Part shown: positions 26,171 to 33,593 of the stretch, piece by piece
Position numbering within the stretch: position 1 is the stretch's first letter
Layout: each line of letters begins with the position of its first letter
Assembly: GCF_028823535.1 (NCBI RefSeq)
Contig: NZ_JAQIYM010000007.1
Location: forward strand, 293,874-357,873
Origin: Pseudomonas serbica
Lineage (GTDB): Bacteria; Pseudomonadota; Gammaproteobacteria; Pseudomonadales; Pseudomonadaceae
Direction of reading: 5' to 3'
Length of the DNA stretch: 64,000 nt
Notes under the pieces: model-generated
Told to the model about the DNA's origin: nothing
The model's database searches: none
Seen by the model: only the letters and a program-made list of their open reading frames with translations
Translations under genes and position numbers: made by a program

Positions 26171-26725
26171 ATGGACATGCAAGAAGAGATTTCGGCGCTG
26201 GCGATCCTGATCCAGGACCTGCGCAAGCACAAGAAGTACACCTTGAAGGACCTGGCCGACAAGATCGGCCGCTCCGTGGGTTTTCTATCGCAAGTGGAGC
26301 GCGGCTTGTCCCGCCCGACGGTGGCGGACTTGACCGCCATCAGCGAGACCCTCGGCGTGCCGACCACCTATTTCTACAGCCTGCCCAAACCCATGGCGTT
26401 GCCCTGGGTCACCCGGCCGGACGAACGCCGCACCCTGTATTACGCCGACGGCATCACCGACATCCTGGTCTCGCCAAAAATGCGCGCGTCCTTTTCCATG
26501 CTCGAAAGCCAGCTGGAACCCGGTGCCAGCAGCGGCGACCGGCACATGAAGGACAGCTCGGAGCAGGGCGGTTACGTCCTCGAAGGCGAGCTGACCCTGT
26601 GGCTCGATGATGACGACCCGGTGACGCTACGCACCGGCGACAGCTTTCAACTGGCCAGCCATGCCCACTGCCGCTACGGCAACCTCTCAGCCCAATTGAC
26701 CCGCGTGCTCTGGGTCTACACCTGA
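26171..26725 (+). CDS. XRE-cupin transcriptional regulator (PuuR-like)
   Basis: The 184-residue regulator has an N-terminal Cro/C1 helix-turn-helix at about 15-70 (YTLKDLADKIGRSVGFLSQV). A C-terminal cupin at about 105-180 (SSEQGGYVLEGELTLWLDDD) could sense a ligand. This architecture is that of PuuR, the repressor of putrescine use in E. coli. It lies 25 bp after the oxidase gene and 24 bp before the ligase gene, so it likely regulates its own operon. Confidence 0.85.
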   Translation: MDMQEEISALAILIQDLRKHKKYTLKDLADKIGRSVGFLSQVERGLSRPTVADLTAISETLGVPTTYFYSLPKPMALPWVTRPDERRTLYYADGITDILVSPKMRASFSMLESQLEPGASSGDRHMKDSSEQGGYVLEGELTLWLDDDDPVTLRTGDSFQLASHAHCRYGNLSAQLTRVLWVYT

Positions 26726-26749
26726 TAAAAACAATCAAGGAACAAAACG

Positions 26750-28096
26750 ATGGATGCTGTGTGCTCTGATCTGCTGGCCGAAGTGCGTGGGTTTCGTCAG
26801 CGCTACCCCGAGGTGCGTTACGTCGACCTGATTTCCCTGGACATTCCCGGGCATTTCTACGGCAAGCGCTACCCGATCGAAATGCTCGAAAAAGTCGCCG
26901 CCGGCAGTGCCCTCAAGTTGCCGCAGAACTGCGTGCTGCTCGGCACCCAGGGCGGGCTGTTCAAGATCGGCGACTACTGCTTCAACGACGGCGATCCGGA
27001 TGCGCTGCGGCGCCTGGTGCCGGGCACGCTCAAGCTGGTGAGCTGGGAGAAGCAACCCTTGGGGCAGATGCTGATCACCTCCGACGGCACGGAAAAACCG
27101 ATCGAATTTGAACCCCGTGAAGTCCTCGCCCAAGTGTTGGCGCGGCTGGGTCGCAAGGGGATTTTTCCGGTGGTGGCGTTCGAGCTGGAGTTCTATCTGT
27201 TCGATAGCCAGTTGCGCGATGGCTTGCCGCAGTTTGCCCGCGACCCGCTGACCGGTGATGCCGATGACCAGCCGAACATGCACATCGAACGACTGTCGCG
27301 CTTTGCCCCGGTGCTCGATGAAATGGTCGAGACCGCGCGTGCCCAAGGCATCGACGCCACGGTGATCACCGCCGAATTGGGCCCCGGTCAGTTCGAAATC
27401 AACTTCGGTCACCTGGACGACGGCCTGCGCGCCGCCGACTGGGCCGCTTTGTTCTGCCGCAGTACGCGAGGCGTGGCCCTCAAGCACGACTACCGCGCCA
27501 GTTTCATGGCCAAGCCTTACCTGCAGCACCCCGGCAGCGGCATGCATGTGCACGTGAGCCTGTACGACGAAGCGGGCAACAACCTGCTGGCGGCGAACGG
27601 GCAACAAGCGTTGCGCCATGCGGTGGCCGGTTGCCTGGATGTGTTGCCGCACTGCATGCCGATCTTCGCGCCGAACCACAACGCGATGCGGCGCTTGAGC
27701 GCCACGGTGAACGTCGCTTCGCGCGCGAGTTGGGGCTTCGAGGATCGGGACGCGTGCCTGCGGGTGCCGGAGTCGGACGCTAGGAACCTGCGGGTCGAAC
27801 ATCGCCTGGCCGGCGCCGATGCCAACCCGTACCTGGTACTGGCCGCCATCCTGGTGGGGATGGAACAAGGCCTTGAACAGGGCCGCGAACCGATCGCCCC
27901 GCTCAACGAAGACCGCGACAGTGGCATCGACTTCCCGCTGGAGATGCTCGAGGCGGTGCAGTCCATGCAAAGCCATCAAAAACTGCGTGAAGGTTTGGGC
28001 GCGGAATTCGTCCATGTGTATTGCGAGAACAAGCGCCAGGACCACCTGGCATTCCTCAATGACATCAGTGCCCGTGAGTATCGCTGGTTCCTGTAG
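26750..28096 (+). CDS. Glutamine synthetase-family ligase (gamma-glutamylamide synthetase-like)
   Basis: The 448-residue protein has the glutamine synthetase catalytic domain: VAFELEFYLFD, AELGPGQFEINFGH, GSGMHVHVSLYD and DANPYLVLAAIL. It resembles PuuA-like gamma-glutamylpolyamine synthetases more than GlnA, and the GlnA adenylylation-site tyrosine motif is absent. Such enzymes ligate glutamate to an amine using ATP. With the neighbouring oxidase and PuuR-like regulator this suggests use of an amine through a gamma-glutamyl route. The ATG follows AAGGAACAAAACG. The amine is unknown. Confidence 0.85.
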   Translation: MDAVCSDLLAEVRGFRQRYPEVRYVDLISLDIPGHFYGKRYPIEMLEKVAAGSALKLPQNCVLLGTQGGLFKIGDYCFNDGDPDALRRLVPGTLKLVSWEKQPLGQMLITSDGTEKPIEFEPREVLAQVLARLGRKGIFPVVAFELEFYLFDSQLRDGLPQFARDPLTGDADDQPNMHIERLSRFAPVLDEMVETARAQGIDATVITAELGPGQFEINFGHLDDGLRAADWAALFCRSTRGVALKHDYRASFMAKPYLQHPGSGMHVHVSLYDEAGNNLLAANGQQALRHAVAGCLDVLPHCMPIFAPNHNAMRRLSATVNVASRASWGFEDRDACLRVPESDARNLRVEHRLAGADANPYLVLAAILVGMEQGLEQGREPIAPLNEDRDSGIDFPLEMLEAVQSMQSHQKLREGLGAEFVHVYCENKRQDHLAFLNDISAREYRWFL

Positions 28097-28184
28097 TTAA
28101 GGTGGTTTCGAGGTTAACCGTAAAAAATATCAGGATATATAACGGCTTATAGATTATAGTAACTGAACGGTTAACGAAAATATC

Positions 28185-28213
28185 TTGTTACAGGGCGAAA
28201 CATTGCGTAGTAT
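28185..28213 (+). promoter_or_regulatory. Possible sigma-70 promoter
   Basis: TTGTTA (28185-28190) and TAGTAT (28208-28213) are separated by exactly 17 bp. Each matches four of six consensus bases. It lies in non-coding sequence just before the terminator hairpin at 28251, which would end the transcript. Confidence 0.45.
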
Positions 28214-28219
28214 GCGCCC

Positions 28220-28287
28220 CGCGTTCACCACCACGGTTTATGCATTTTTGAATCCCGGGCGTCCATCAGCTGCCCGGGATTTTTTTT
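28220..28287 (+). ncRNA. Candidate short terminated small RNA
   Basis: A transcript starting about 7 bases after the possible -10 box would be ~68 nt long and end in a textbook terminator. It has no coding capacity. The 5' part (CCGCGTTCACCACCACGG) is unpaired and could seed an antisense contact. I do not recognise a known sRNA. The alternative is that the hairpin simply terminates the upstream operon. Confidence 0.35.
28251..28287 (+). terminator. Rho-independent terminator
   Basis: ATCCCGGGC (28252-28260) pairs with GCCCGGGAT (28272-28280), followed by a run of eight T. The T-tract is on the plus strand, so it serves the amine operon or the candidate small RNA, not the convergent T6SS operon. 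Confidence 0.9.
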
Positions 28288-28309
28288 GCCTGCAGTTTTT
28301 TCAGTGCCA

Positions 28310-29398
28310 TCAGGACTTCGTCCCCAGCACGTCGCGGATGTTGTCCACCACGTTGCTGTCCTTGATCACATCGCTCAGCCATCCCTCCAGCGGCATGTTG
28401 CCCCATTTGATCGCGCGTTCGATCAGATAGGGGACAGGGCTCTGGGGCTCGGTCTGCTTGAAATACTGGGCGATACCCGCCAGCAGGGTGAACGCCTCGT
28501 CGCGGGTTTGCGGCGTGGTACGCAGCGGCGTGACGGGAATGTCTTGCTGGGTCTGGGTCATTGCTTCACCTGCAGGTTGTGCGCCTTCGTTTTCGCTGAC
28601 GACCGGGGTGGGAGCGACAGGGGCCGTGTGCAGTTCGATACCGCGATCCTTGAGCAGTTTCTCGGCCAGTTGGCCTGCGCGGGACAACACGTCATGCAGC
28701 CCGGCAAAACTCGGTGCGTCATCGCCGAACAGCCTGTCAGCGGTGCCCTGGAGTTGTTGGCAGGCATTGAGGCTGGCGGCGATTTCGAAGGCTTTCTGGC
28801 GCAGGTGGTCGGAGTCGGTCAACACCACCGAACGCTGGAACACCTCGGCGTTGATCTTGCCTTCGTCGAGGGCCGCGCGCATGGCCTGGGGGTTCTGCAA
28901 CGCCAGGTTCTCCACGTGCCGGGATTCGTCATAGCGCAGCAGGCCGTACGCTTGGCCCTGGGTGATGGGCAGTGCGCCCACCACATCGGCCAAGGTTGTT
29001 TTCATCCACGCCAGGCGGGCAGCGCGTTCATCGGCCCCCTCTTCGAGGGAAGGGAAGAGGTCGGCCCAGAAAGTGTCCAGCAGGCGTTCGGCCAGGGTCA
29101 GGCCAAAGGTGATACCGGTGAAATGGTACTTGTGCGCCAGGGCTTCGCTGAGCCAGGCGACGAGCATCAGGTCCTTGCTCTGTCGAGCCAGGCCTTGGGC
29201 AGCCAGGGTAAGGGTCAGGTCCCAGTCGGAAGACTTCAGGTCGGTTTGCCAGTCACCCTGGGTCAGATAATCGGGGTCTGCTCGCCGCGCTTCTTTCACC
29301 TGATCGAACAGGGTGGAAAAGCTCAGGTCTTCGCCGCTCCCCCCGTTGATGGGCGCTGTCAGTTCGGCCAGCGAAAGGTCGTTGAGAAATTCAGACAT
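28310..29398 (-). CDS. tssA: T6SS sheath-assembly cap protein TssA
   Basis: The 362-residue protein starts with an ImpA_N-type domain (SLAELTAPINGGSGEDLSFS, DWDLTLTLAAQGLARQSKDL). It ends with a shorter helical region (TRDEAFTLLAGIAQYFKQTE, YLIERAIKWGNMPLEGWLSD). TssA primes baseplate and sheath assembly. The ATG at 29398 is preferred to an upstream TTG. It is the last gene of the T6SS operon, behind hcp. Confidence 0.9.
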   Translation of the reverse strand: MSEFLNDLSLAELTAPINGGSGEDLSFSTLFDQVKEARRADPDYLTQGDWQTDLKSSDWDLTLTLAAQGLARQSKDLMLVAWLSEALAHKYHFTGITFGLTLAERLLDTFWADLFPSLEEGADERAARLAWMKTTLADVVGALPITQGQAYGLLRYDESRHVENLALQNPQAMRAALDEGKINAEVFQRSVVLTDSDHLRQKAFEIAASLNACQQLQGTADRLFGDDAPSFAGLHDVLSRAGQLAEKLLKDRGIELHTAPVAPTPVVSENEGAQPAGEAMTQTQQDIPVTPLRTTPQTRDEAFTLLAGIAQYFKQTEPQSPVPYLIERAIKWGNMPLEGWLSDVIKDSNVVDNIRDVLGTKS

Positions 29399-29493
29399 AG
29401 GCAACTCGGATCGGAATAAAAGAACACCGTGCCCGCTTTCGCGGGCGCAGTGCTGAAACCGGACCGCTCTCGCGGCCCGTTATTGCCCGGGGT

Positions 29494-30012
29494 TTACGCG
29501 AATACCTTGTTGGCAGTGCGATCCCAACCACCGGTGACGTTACCGCCGCCCTGGCCGTCGGCACGGCTCTGCTGGGTGTAGGTGGTCTTGATGCGCGCGA
29601 AGTTGAAGCTGATCTCTTCGATCGGCAGGTCGCCAACCGCTTTGTCTTCGCCGCCCTGGCTTCCGCCAGCGACCGCCTTGACGGAAGACACCACGACTTC
29701 TTCCAGGTTGATGGTCAGGTAGGTCACCTTGTCGCCACCGGCGCGGTTGACGTTCAACTGGATCTTGGCGATGTGCGTGCCTTTGCAGCAGGCTTCGAAC
29801 AGCTTGGCGGAAGCCTTGTCCACGGCTTTGCGGATGCTGAAGTCGCTCAATGCCACACGCTCCGACGAAGCACCGCCCGAAGAGCTGGCTGTCGCGGAAG
29901 TCGCCTGGGTGGCGCCGTACTCGTAGCCCAGCACTTCGATCCAATCCTTGTGCTTGTCGTCCAGTACTTCGCCTGGAATGCCGTCGATCTGGATGTATGC
30001 GTCAAATGCCAT
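29494..30012 (-). CDS. hcp: T6SS tube protein Hcp (TssD)
   Basis: The 172-residue protein starts AFDAYIQIDGIPGEVLDDKH and contains ALSDFSIRKAVDKASAKLFE and YLTINLEEVVVSS, which fit the Hcp1 family. The ATG at 30012 follows AAGGAGAAAGTAAAA, a strong ribosome site suited to a highly expressed tube subunit; a longer in-frame start at 30117 is rejected. The 152-bp gap before it is unusual within this tightly packed operon and may contain a separate promoter or a processing site. Hcp rings stack to form the ejected tube and can carry small effectors. Confidence 0.95.
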   Translation of the reverse strand: MAFDAYIQIDGIPGEVLDDKHKDWIEVLGYEYGATQATSATASSSGGASSERVALSDFSIRKAVDKASAKLFEACCKGTHIAKIQLNVNRAGGDKVTYLTINLEEVVVSSVKAVAGGSQGGEDKAVGDLPIEEISFNFARIKTTYTQQSRADGQGGGNVTGGWDRTANKVFA

Positions 30013-30164
30013 TTTTACTTTCTCCTTACCTTCATTAAAAAGGATGTCACCTGCAAACAGATCACAGCCCTTCGCTTTAACCTCTTTGAATCGATCAACA
30101 GAGGCTTGTTGCGCCAACCCGGAATCGGCCCGGGCAGCGGTTTTTCTTCATAGAGCGCGGCGTG

Positions 30165-32639
30165 TCAGTTGAGCGCCCGCACTTCGATTTCGACCCGTCG
30201 GTTAGGCTCCAGGCACCGGATCAGCTGGGCCCTTGGCTGTTGCATGTCGCACTTGACCAGGGGCCGGGTGCTGCCTTCGCCGACGGCCTCGACCAGTTCG
30301 CCCGGTACGCCTTTGCCCACCAGGTAGGTCTTGATGGTTTGTGCCCGCTGCCGGGAAACCTGCAGGTTGCCCTGGGGATCGCCGAGTTGATCGGCGTGCC
30401 CGGCGATGATGATTTTCCCGACGTTGGGGGTGCTGAGCAGCTTGCCGGCGATCGCGCTTAGCTGGCCTTGGCCTTCATTCTTCAGGCTCTGGAAGTCGGC
30501 TCGGCCAAAGGCGAACAAGGTGTCCGACTCCAGCGTGATGGTTTCGATCGAGCGCAATGACTGCGTCAGCAAGCTGTTGATGTAGTTGCGCGAGCTGGAA
30601 ATCAGGAACGCGTTGTCGAGGATGCGCGGCACGTCCGGCTCGTGAATCTGGTCGCTGTAGAAATTGATCTGGCGGCTGGCGAACTCATAGTCCGCGGCGG
30701 CGACACCGGCATTGCCCACTTGGCGGGCAATCGCCGGGTACCAGTAGTCCGGGATCTTCGCTTTCAGGAAAGCAGGGTCGGCCTTTTCCCGCTGGGCACG
30801 CGAGAGCATCACGTAGGTGTCCAGCGTCGCCTTGCCAAACTGCGCAATGGATTGCGCCCGGTTGTCGTTGGGCAGCGCCTTGGGTTCGACGCTGTCCACG
30901 CCGGTCACCGGCATCAACTCCTTGGCATTGCGCTGATAGACCTTGAGGGTGGTCAGCAAGTACAACGAGCGGGTCAGGTTGTCGGCCGTGGGCTTGAGCA
31001 TCACGCTTTCCAGCCGGTCGAAATAGCGGCTGCGCACCAGTGGCTCTACCTTGTGGCCTTGATAAAGCCCCAGGCGCATGCGCAGCGGCACGCCTTCGTC
31101 GTGGTGCTGCGCGTAGTAATGCGCGGTCCAGAAGCGCAGTCGATCCAGGGTTTGCCACGCGGTGTATTGCGCGGTAGCGGAACGGTCATCGGCCGCCGCC
31201 TGGGTCAGTTCCGCCGAAAGGCTGTGCAACGTGTCCCTGTTGTTCACGTACGACCAGCCCAACAGACTGCACAGCAGCACCGCGACCAGTGTGGCAGCGC
31301 CGATCCAGGTGGCTTTGCGCCGACGTTCGCGGTGGTTAGTGGTGTACAGCGCCACCAGGTGCTGGTCGGGAATGATGACTTTGCGGAACAGACTGTTGAT
31401 GAACAGCGGGCGCGGTTGTGCGTTGCCGTTGGCGATCTCTCGCTCACCTTCCAGCGAGAAGCGCTCGGTCACCTGCCGTGCATGCCCACCCGATTCCGGC
31501 TGGTCGGCATCGAGGGCGCTGGTGAAATAGAAGCCGCGCAGCAGTTCCGCATGTTGATAAGGGTTGGCGCGCAGCAGGGCATCGACGAACAGTTGCAGCC
31601 GTGGTTTGAGGGCCGCCAGCTCCAGCGGGAAGCGATACACCGCCGAATCCTGCCGGGTGATCTGGATGTCCTGCGTGACCAGTTGCTGGCTTGCCACCTG
31701 TTGCCAATAGCTGACCAATTCGTCCATCGCGGCGCCGAAGCGCTGCCCCCAGTCGGCCTGCTCATAACCTTTGTGGGAGAAGGTCTTGCCCATCACTTCG
31801 CCGCGGGCGGTCTCGTCCAGTTGGCGATAGAAGGGGGTGAAACCGGGCACCAGGTCGCACTTGGTGAACACCAGGTAGACCGGCAGGCGCACTTCCAGCA
31901 AGGCATGGGTTTCCTGGATGCGTTCGCGCAGGCGCTTGGCGATGCGCTCCTGATCTTCGAGCGAGGTCTGCAGGATGTCATGGATGCTGACAGTGACGAT
32001 CAGGCCGTTGAGTGGCCGACGCTGACGGTGCTGGCGCAGCAGCTGCAGGAATGCGCGCCATTTGCCGGCCTCTTCCTGGTTGTTCATGTAGCGTCCGGCG
32101 GTGTCCAGCAGGACCGCTTCGGAGCTGAAGAACCAGTCGCAGTTGCGCGTGCCACCCAGGCCTGCGACTCGCACACCTTCGCGCTCGGCGTAAGGGAAAT
32201 TGAGGCCCGACTGGTAGAGCATGGTGCTCTTGCCTGCGGCCGGCTGGCCGACCACCAGGTACCAGGGCAGGGCATACAGCGCATCCTTGGGGTTGCTGCC
32301 CCGTGGCTTGTTGCTGTGCAAGCGCTCGATGCTCTGCAACAGGCGCTCGCGCAACAGGCTGACTTCCTCGCGATCCGCCGGGCTCGCGTTCAGCACGGCC
32401 TGGTCGGCATCCTCACGCAGCAGCCCTTCGAGGTTGTGATGCCGGGACACGCCCCGATAGAGCAGCAGCACATACCCGGCGGACAGCACCAGGAACACGC
32501 CGATGCCGGTCAGCAGGCTGTTGAGCGAACTGAAGCCGAACCCACGCCCGATGCCCCACACCACGAAGATCGTGAGGAAAAAGCACACCCCCAGGATGTA
32601 GGGTTGATAGCGCAAGAAGTAATACTTGATCTTGTTCAT
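30165..32639 (-). CDS. Short TssM-like protein fused to OmpA-like peptidoglycan-binding domain
   Basis: The 824-residue protein combines two modules. Residues 1-~600 are IcmF/TssM-like: two membrane segments in the first 62 residues, Walker A GQPAAGKST at 131-139, a further membrane segment near 445-465 and a periplasmic part. Residues ~700-824 are an OmpA-like domain (GHADQLGDPQGNLQVSRQRA, then EPNRRVEIEV) that should bind peptidoglycan. The canonical TssM is a separate 1290-residue protein at 33594. The fusion probably anchors the membrane complex to the cell wall, a role filled elsewhere by TagL/TagN/TagP-type proteins. The name TagP may apply, but I am not certain. It overlaps tagF by ATGA. 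Confidence 0.85.
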   Translation of the reverse strand: MNKIKYYFLRYQPYILGVCFFLTIFVVWGIGRGFGFSSLNSLLTGIGVFLVLSAGYVLLLYRGVSRHHNLEGLLREDADQAVLNASPADREEVSLLRERLLQSIERLHSNKPRGSNPKDALYALPWYLVVGQPAAGKSTMLYQSGLNFPYAEREGVRVAGLGGTRNCDWFFSSEAVLLDTAGRYMNNQEEAGKWRAFLQLLRQHRQRRPLNGLIVTVSIHDILQTSLEDQERIAKRLRERIQETHALLEVRLPVYLVFTKCDLVPGFTPFYRQLDETARGEVMGKTFSHKGYEQADWGQRFGAAMDELVSYWQQVASQQLVTQDIQITRQDSAVYRFPLELAALKPRLQLFVDALLRANPYQHAELLRGFYFTSALDADQPESGGHARQVTERFSLEGEREIANGNAQPRPLFINSLFRKVIIPDQHLVALYTTNHRERRRKATWIGAATLVAVLLCSLLGWSYVNNRDTLHSLSAELTQAAADDRSATAQYTAWQTLDRLRFWTAHYYAQHHDEGVPLRMRLGLYQGHKVEPLVRSRYFDRLESVMLKPTADNLTRSLYLLTTLKVYQRNAKELMPVTGVDSVEPKALPNDNRAQSIAQFGKATLDTYVMLSRAQREKADPAFLKAKIPDYWYPAIARQVGNAGVAAADYEFASRQINFYSDQIHEPDVPRILDNAFLISSSRNYINSLLTQSLRSIETITLESDTLFAFGRADFQSLKNEGQGQLSAIAGKLLSTPNVGKIIIAGHADQLGDPQGNLQVSRQRAQTIKTYLVGKGVPGELVEAVGEGSTRPLVKCDMQQPRAQLIRCLEPNRRVEIEVRALN

Positions 32640-33562
32640 ACGGGCTTCGAATCCAGGGCATCGACAAAACGGTCGATAACGTCACCCAACGGGCGGTCGA
32701 TTTCGGCAAAGGCGTGATTACGGTGGTGCTCGTCAAAGGCATCGAAAGACGCCAGCACGTCATAGCTCTGCGAGCGCTCACCGATACCGGTCAACAGGCG
32801 ATAGGCATCGCAGGTATTGCGTGAGGCAAAACAGATCAGTCGGGGGCGCATGAAGTCGTCCGCCAGCAGGCTGACCTGCGGCACGGTGCGCGCCGCGGTC
32901 ATGTGCGTCAGCCAGGTGACCCACAGATCGGCGGTGGGGTTTTTCAAGCCTCTTTCCGCCGGCAAGGGCAGGGCGATGCCGATTGGCGTTGCCTGGCCGA
33001 GGTGCTTTTCCAGGGCCCGCAGCCGGGTCAGCACGGCGTTGGTGACGAACTCCGGGTAGGCGCCTTCGAGTGCGGTACTGATATCGCGCAGGTTGAAATT
33101 CATCAGGAACTTGTCATGCACGCGCCGGAACAATTCGAAGTCCTGGCCTTGCAACGGGCGCAGGGCCTTGATGCGCTCGAACAGCGCCGAGGTGCTTTCG
33201 CCCTGGACGGCCATGTGCAACAGCGGGCGGATCTGACCGCTGAACAATTCACCCAGGGTGAACGGATTGACCAGAGGCTCGGCTTCGCTGGCCTTGAGGG
33301 ACTGGAAAATGAAAAACGGATAGCGCCGCCCACTCGAATCCCTCGAGCTGATCAGCCCGCCCAGCAACCAGTTGCCGCTGCGTGCGCGGTAACTGAAAAA
33401 GCACAGCGGCAACCCGTCGAACAGCGTGCGCCAGTCGTCGCGGTGCTGCAGGGCGGCCAGTGCGCCTTGCAGCCAGCCGTCGAACTCGCAGACGTCGTCA
33501 CCCGCACCTTGCAGGCTGACGAAGTCCGGGCTCGCGGGGACCTTGCCGAAGCAACCGATCAT
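32636..33562 (-). CDS. tagF: T6SS-associated protein TagF
   Basis: The 308-residue protein begins with the TagF/ImpM hallmark MIGCFGKVPASPDFVSL, continues with FDGWLQGALAAL and the conserved GRRYPFFIF. The start at 33562 is set by this motif; the longer frame to 33628 overlaps tssM. In P. aeruginosa TagF represses H1-T6SS post-translationally by binding Fha. No fha gene is seen in this window, so its partner here is unclear. Confidence 0.9.
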   Translation of the reverse strand: MIGCFGKVPASPDFVSLQGAGDDVCEFDGWLQGALAALQHRDDWRTLFDGLPLCFFSYRARSGNWLLGGLISSRDSSGRRYPFFIFQSLKASEAEPLVNPFTLGELFSGQIRPLLHMAVQGESTSALFERIKALRPLQGQDFELFRRVHDKFLMNFNLRDISTALEGAYPEFVTNAVLTRLRALEKHLGQATPIGIALPLPAERGLKNPTADLWVTWLTHMTAARTVPQVSLLADDFMRPRLICFASRNTCDAYRLLTGIGERSQSYDVLASFDAFDEHHRNHAFAEIDRPLGDVIDRFVDALDSKPV

Positions 33563-33593
33563 TGGCCGGTTCCCGGGTTCAAGTTCTGCTGGC

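Noticed and set aside
28251..28287. Terminator for the T6SS operon
   Set aside because: The T-run follows the hairpin only on the plus strand, so it does not serve minus-strand transcripts.
30642..32717. 691-codon plus-strand ORF
   Set aside because: Antisense to the TssM-OmpA gene, which has conserved motifs.
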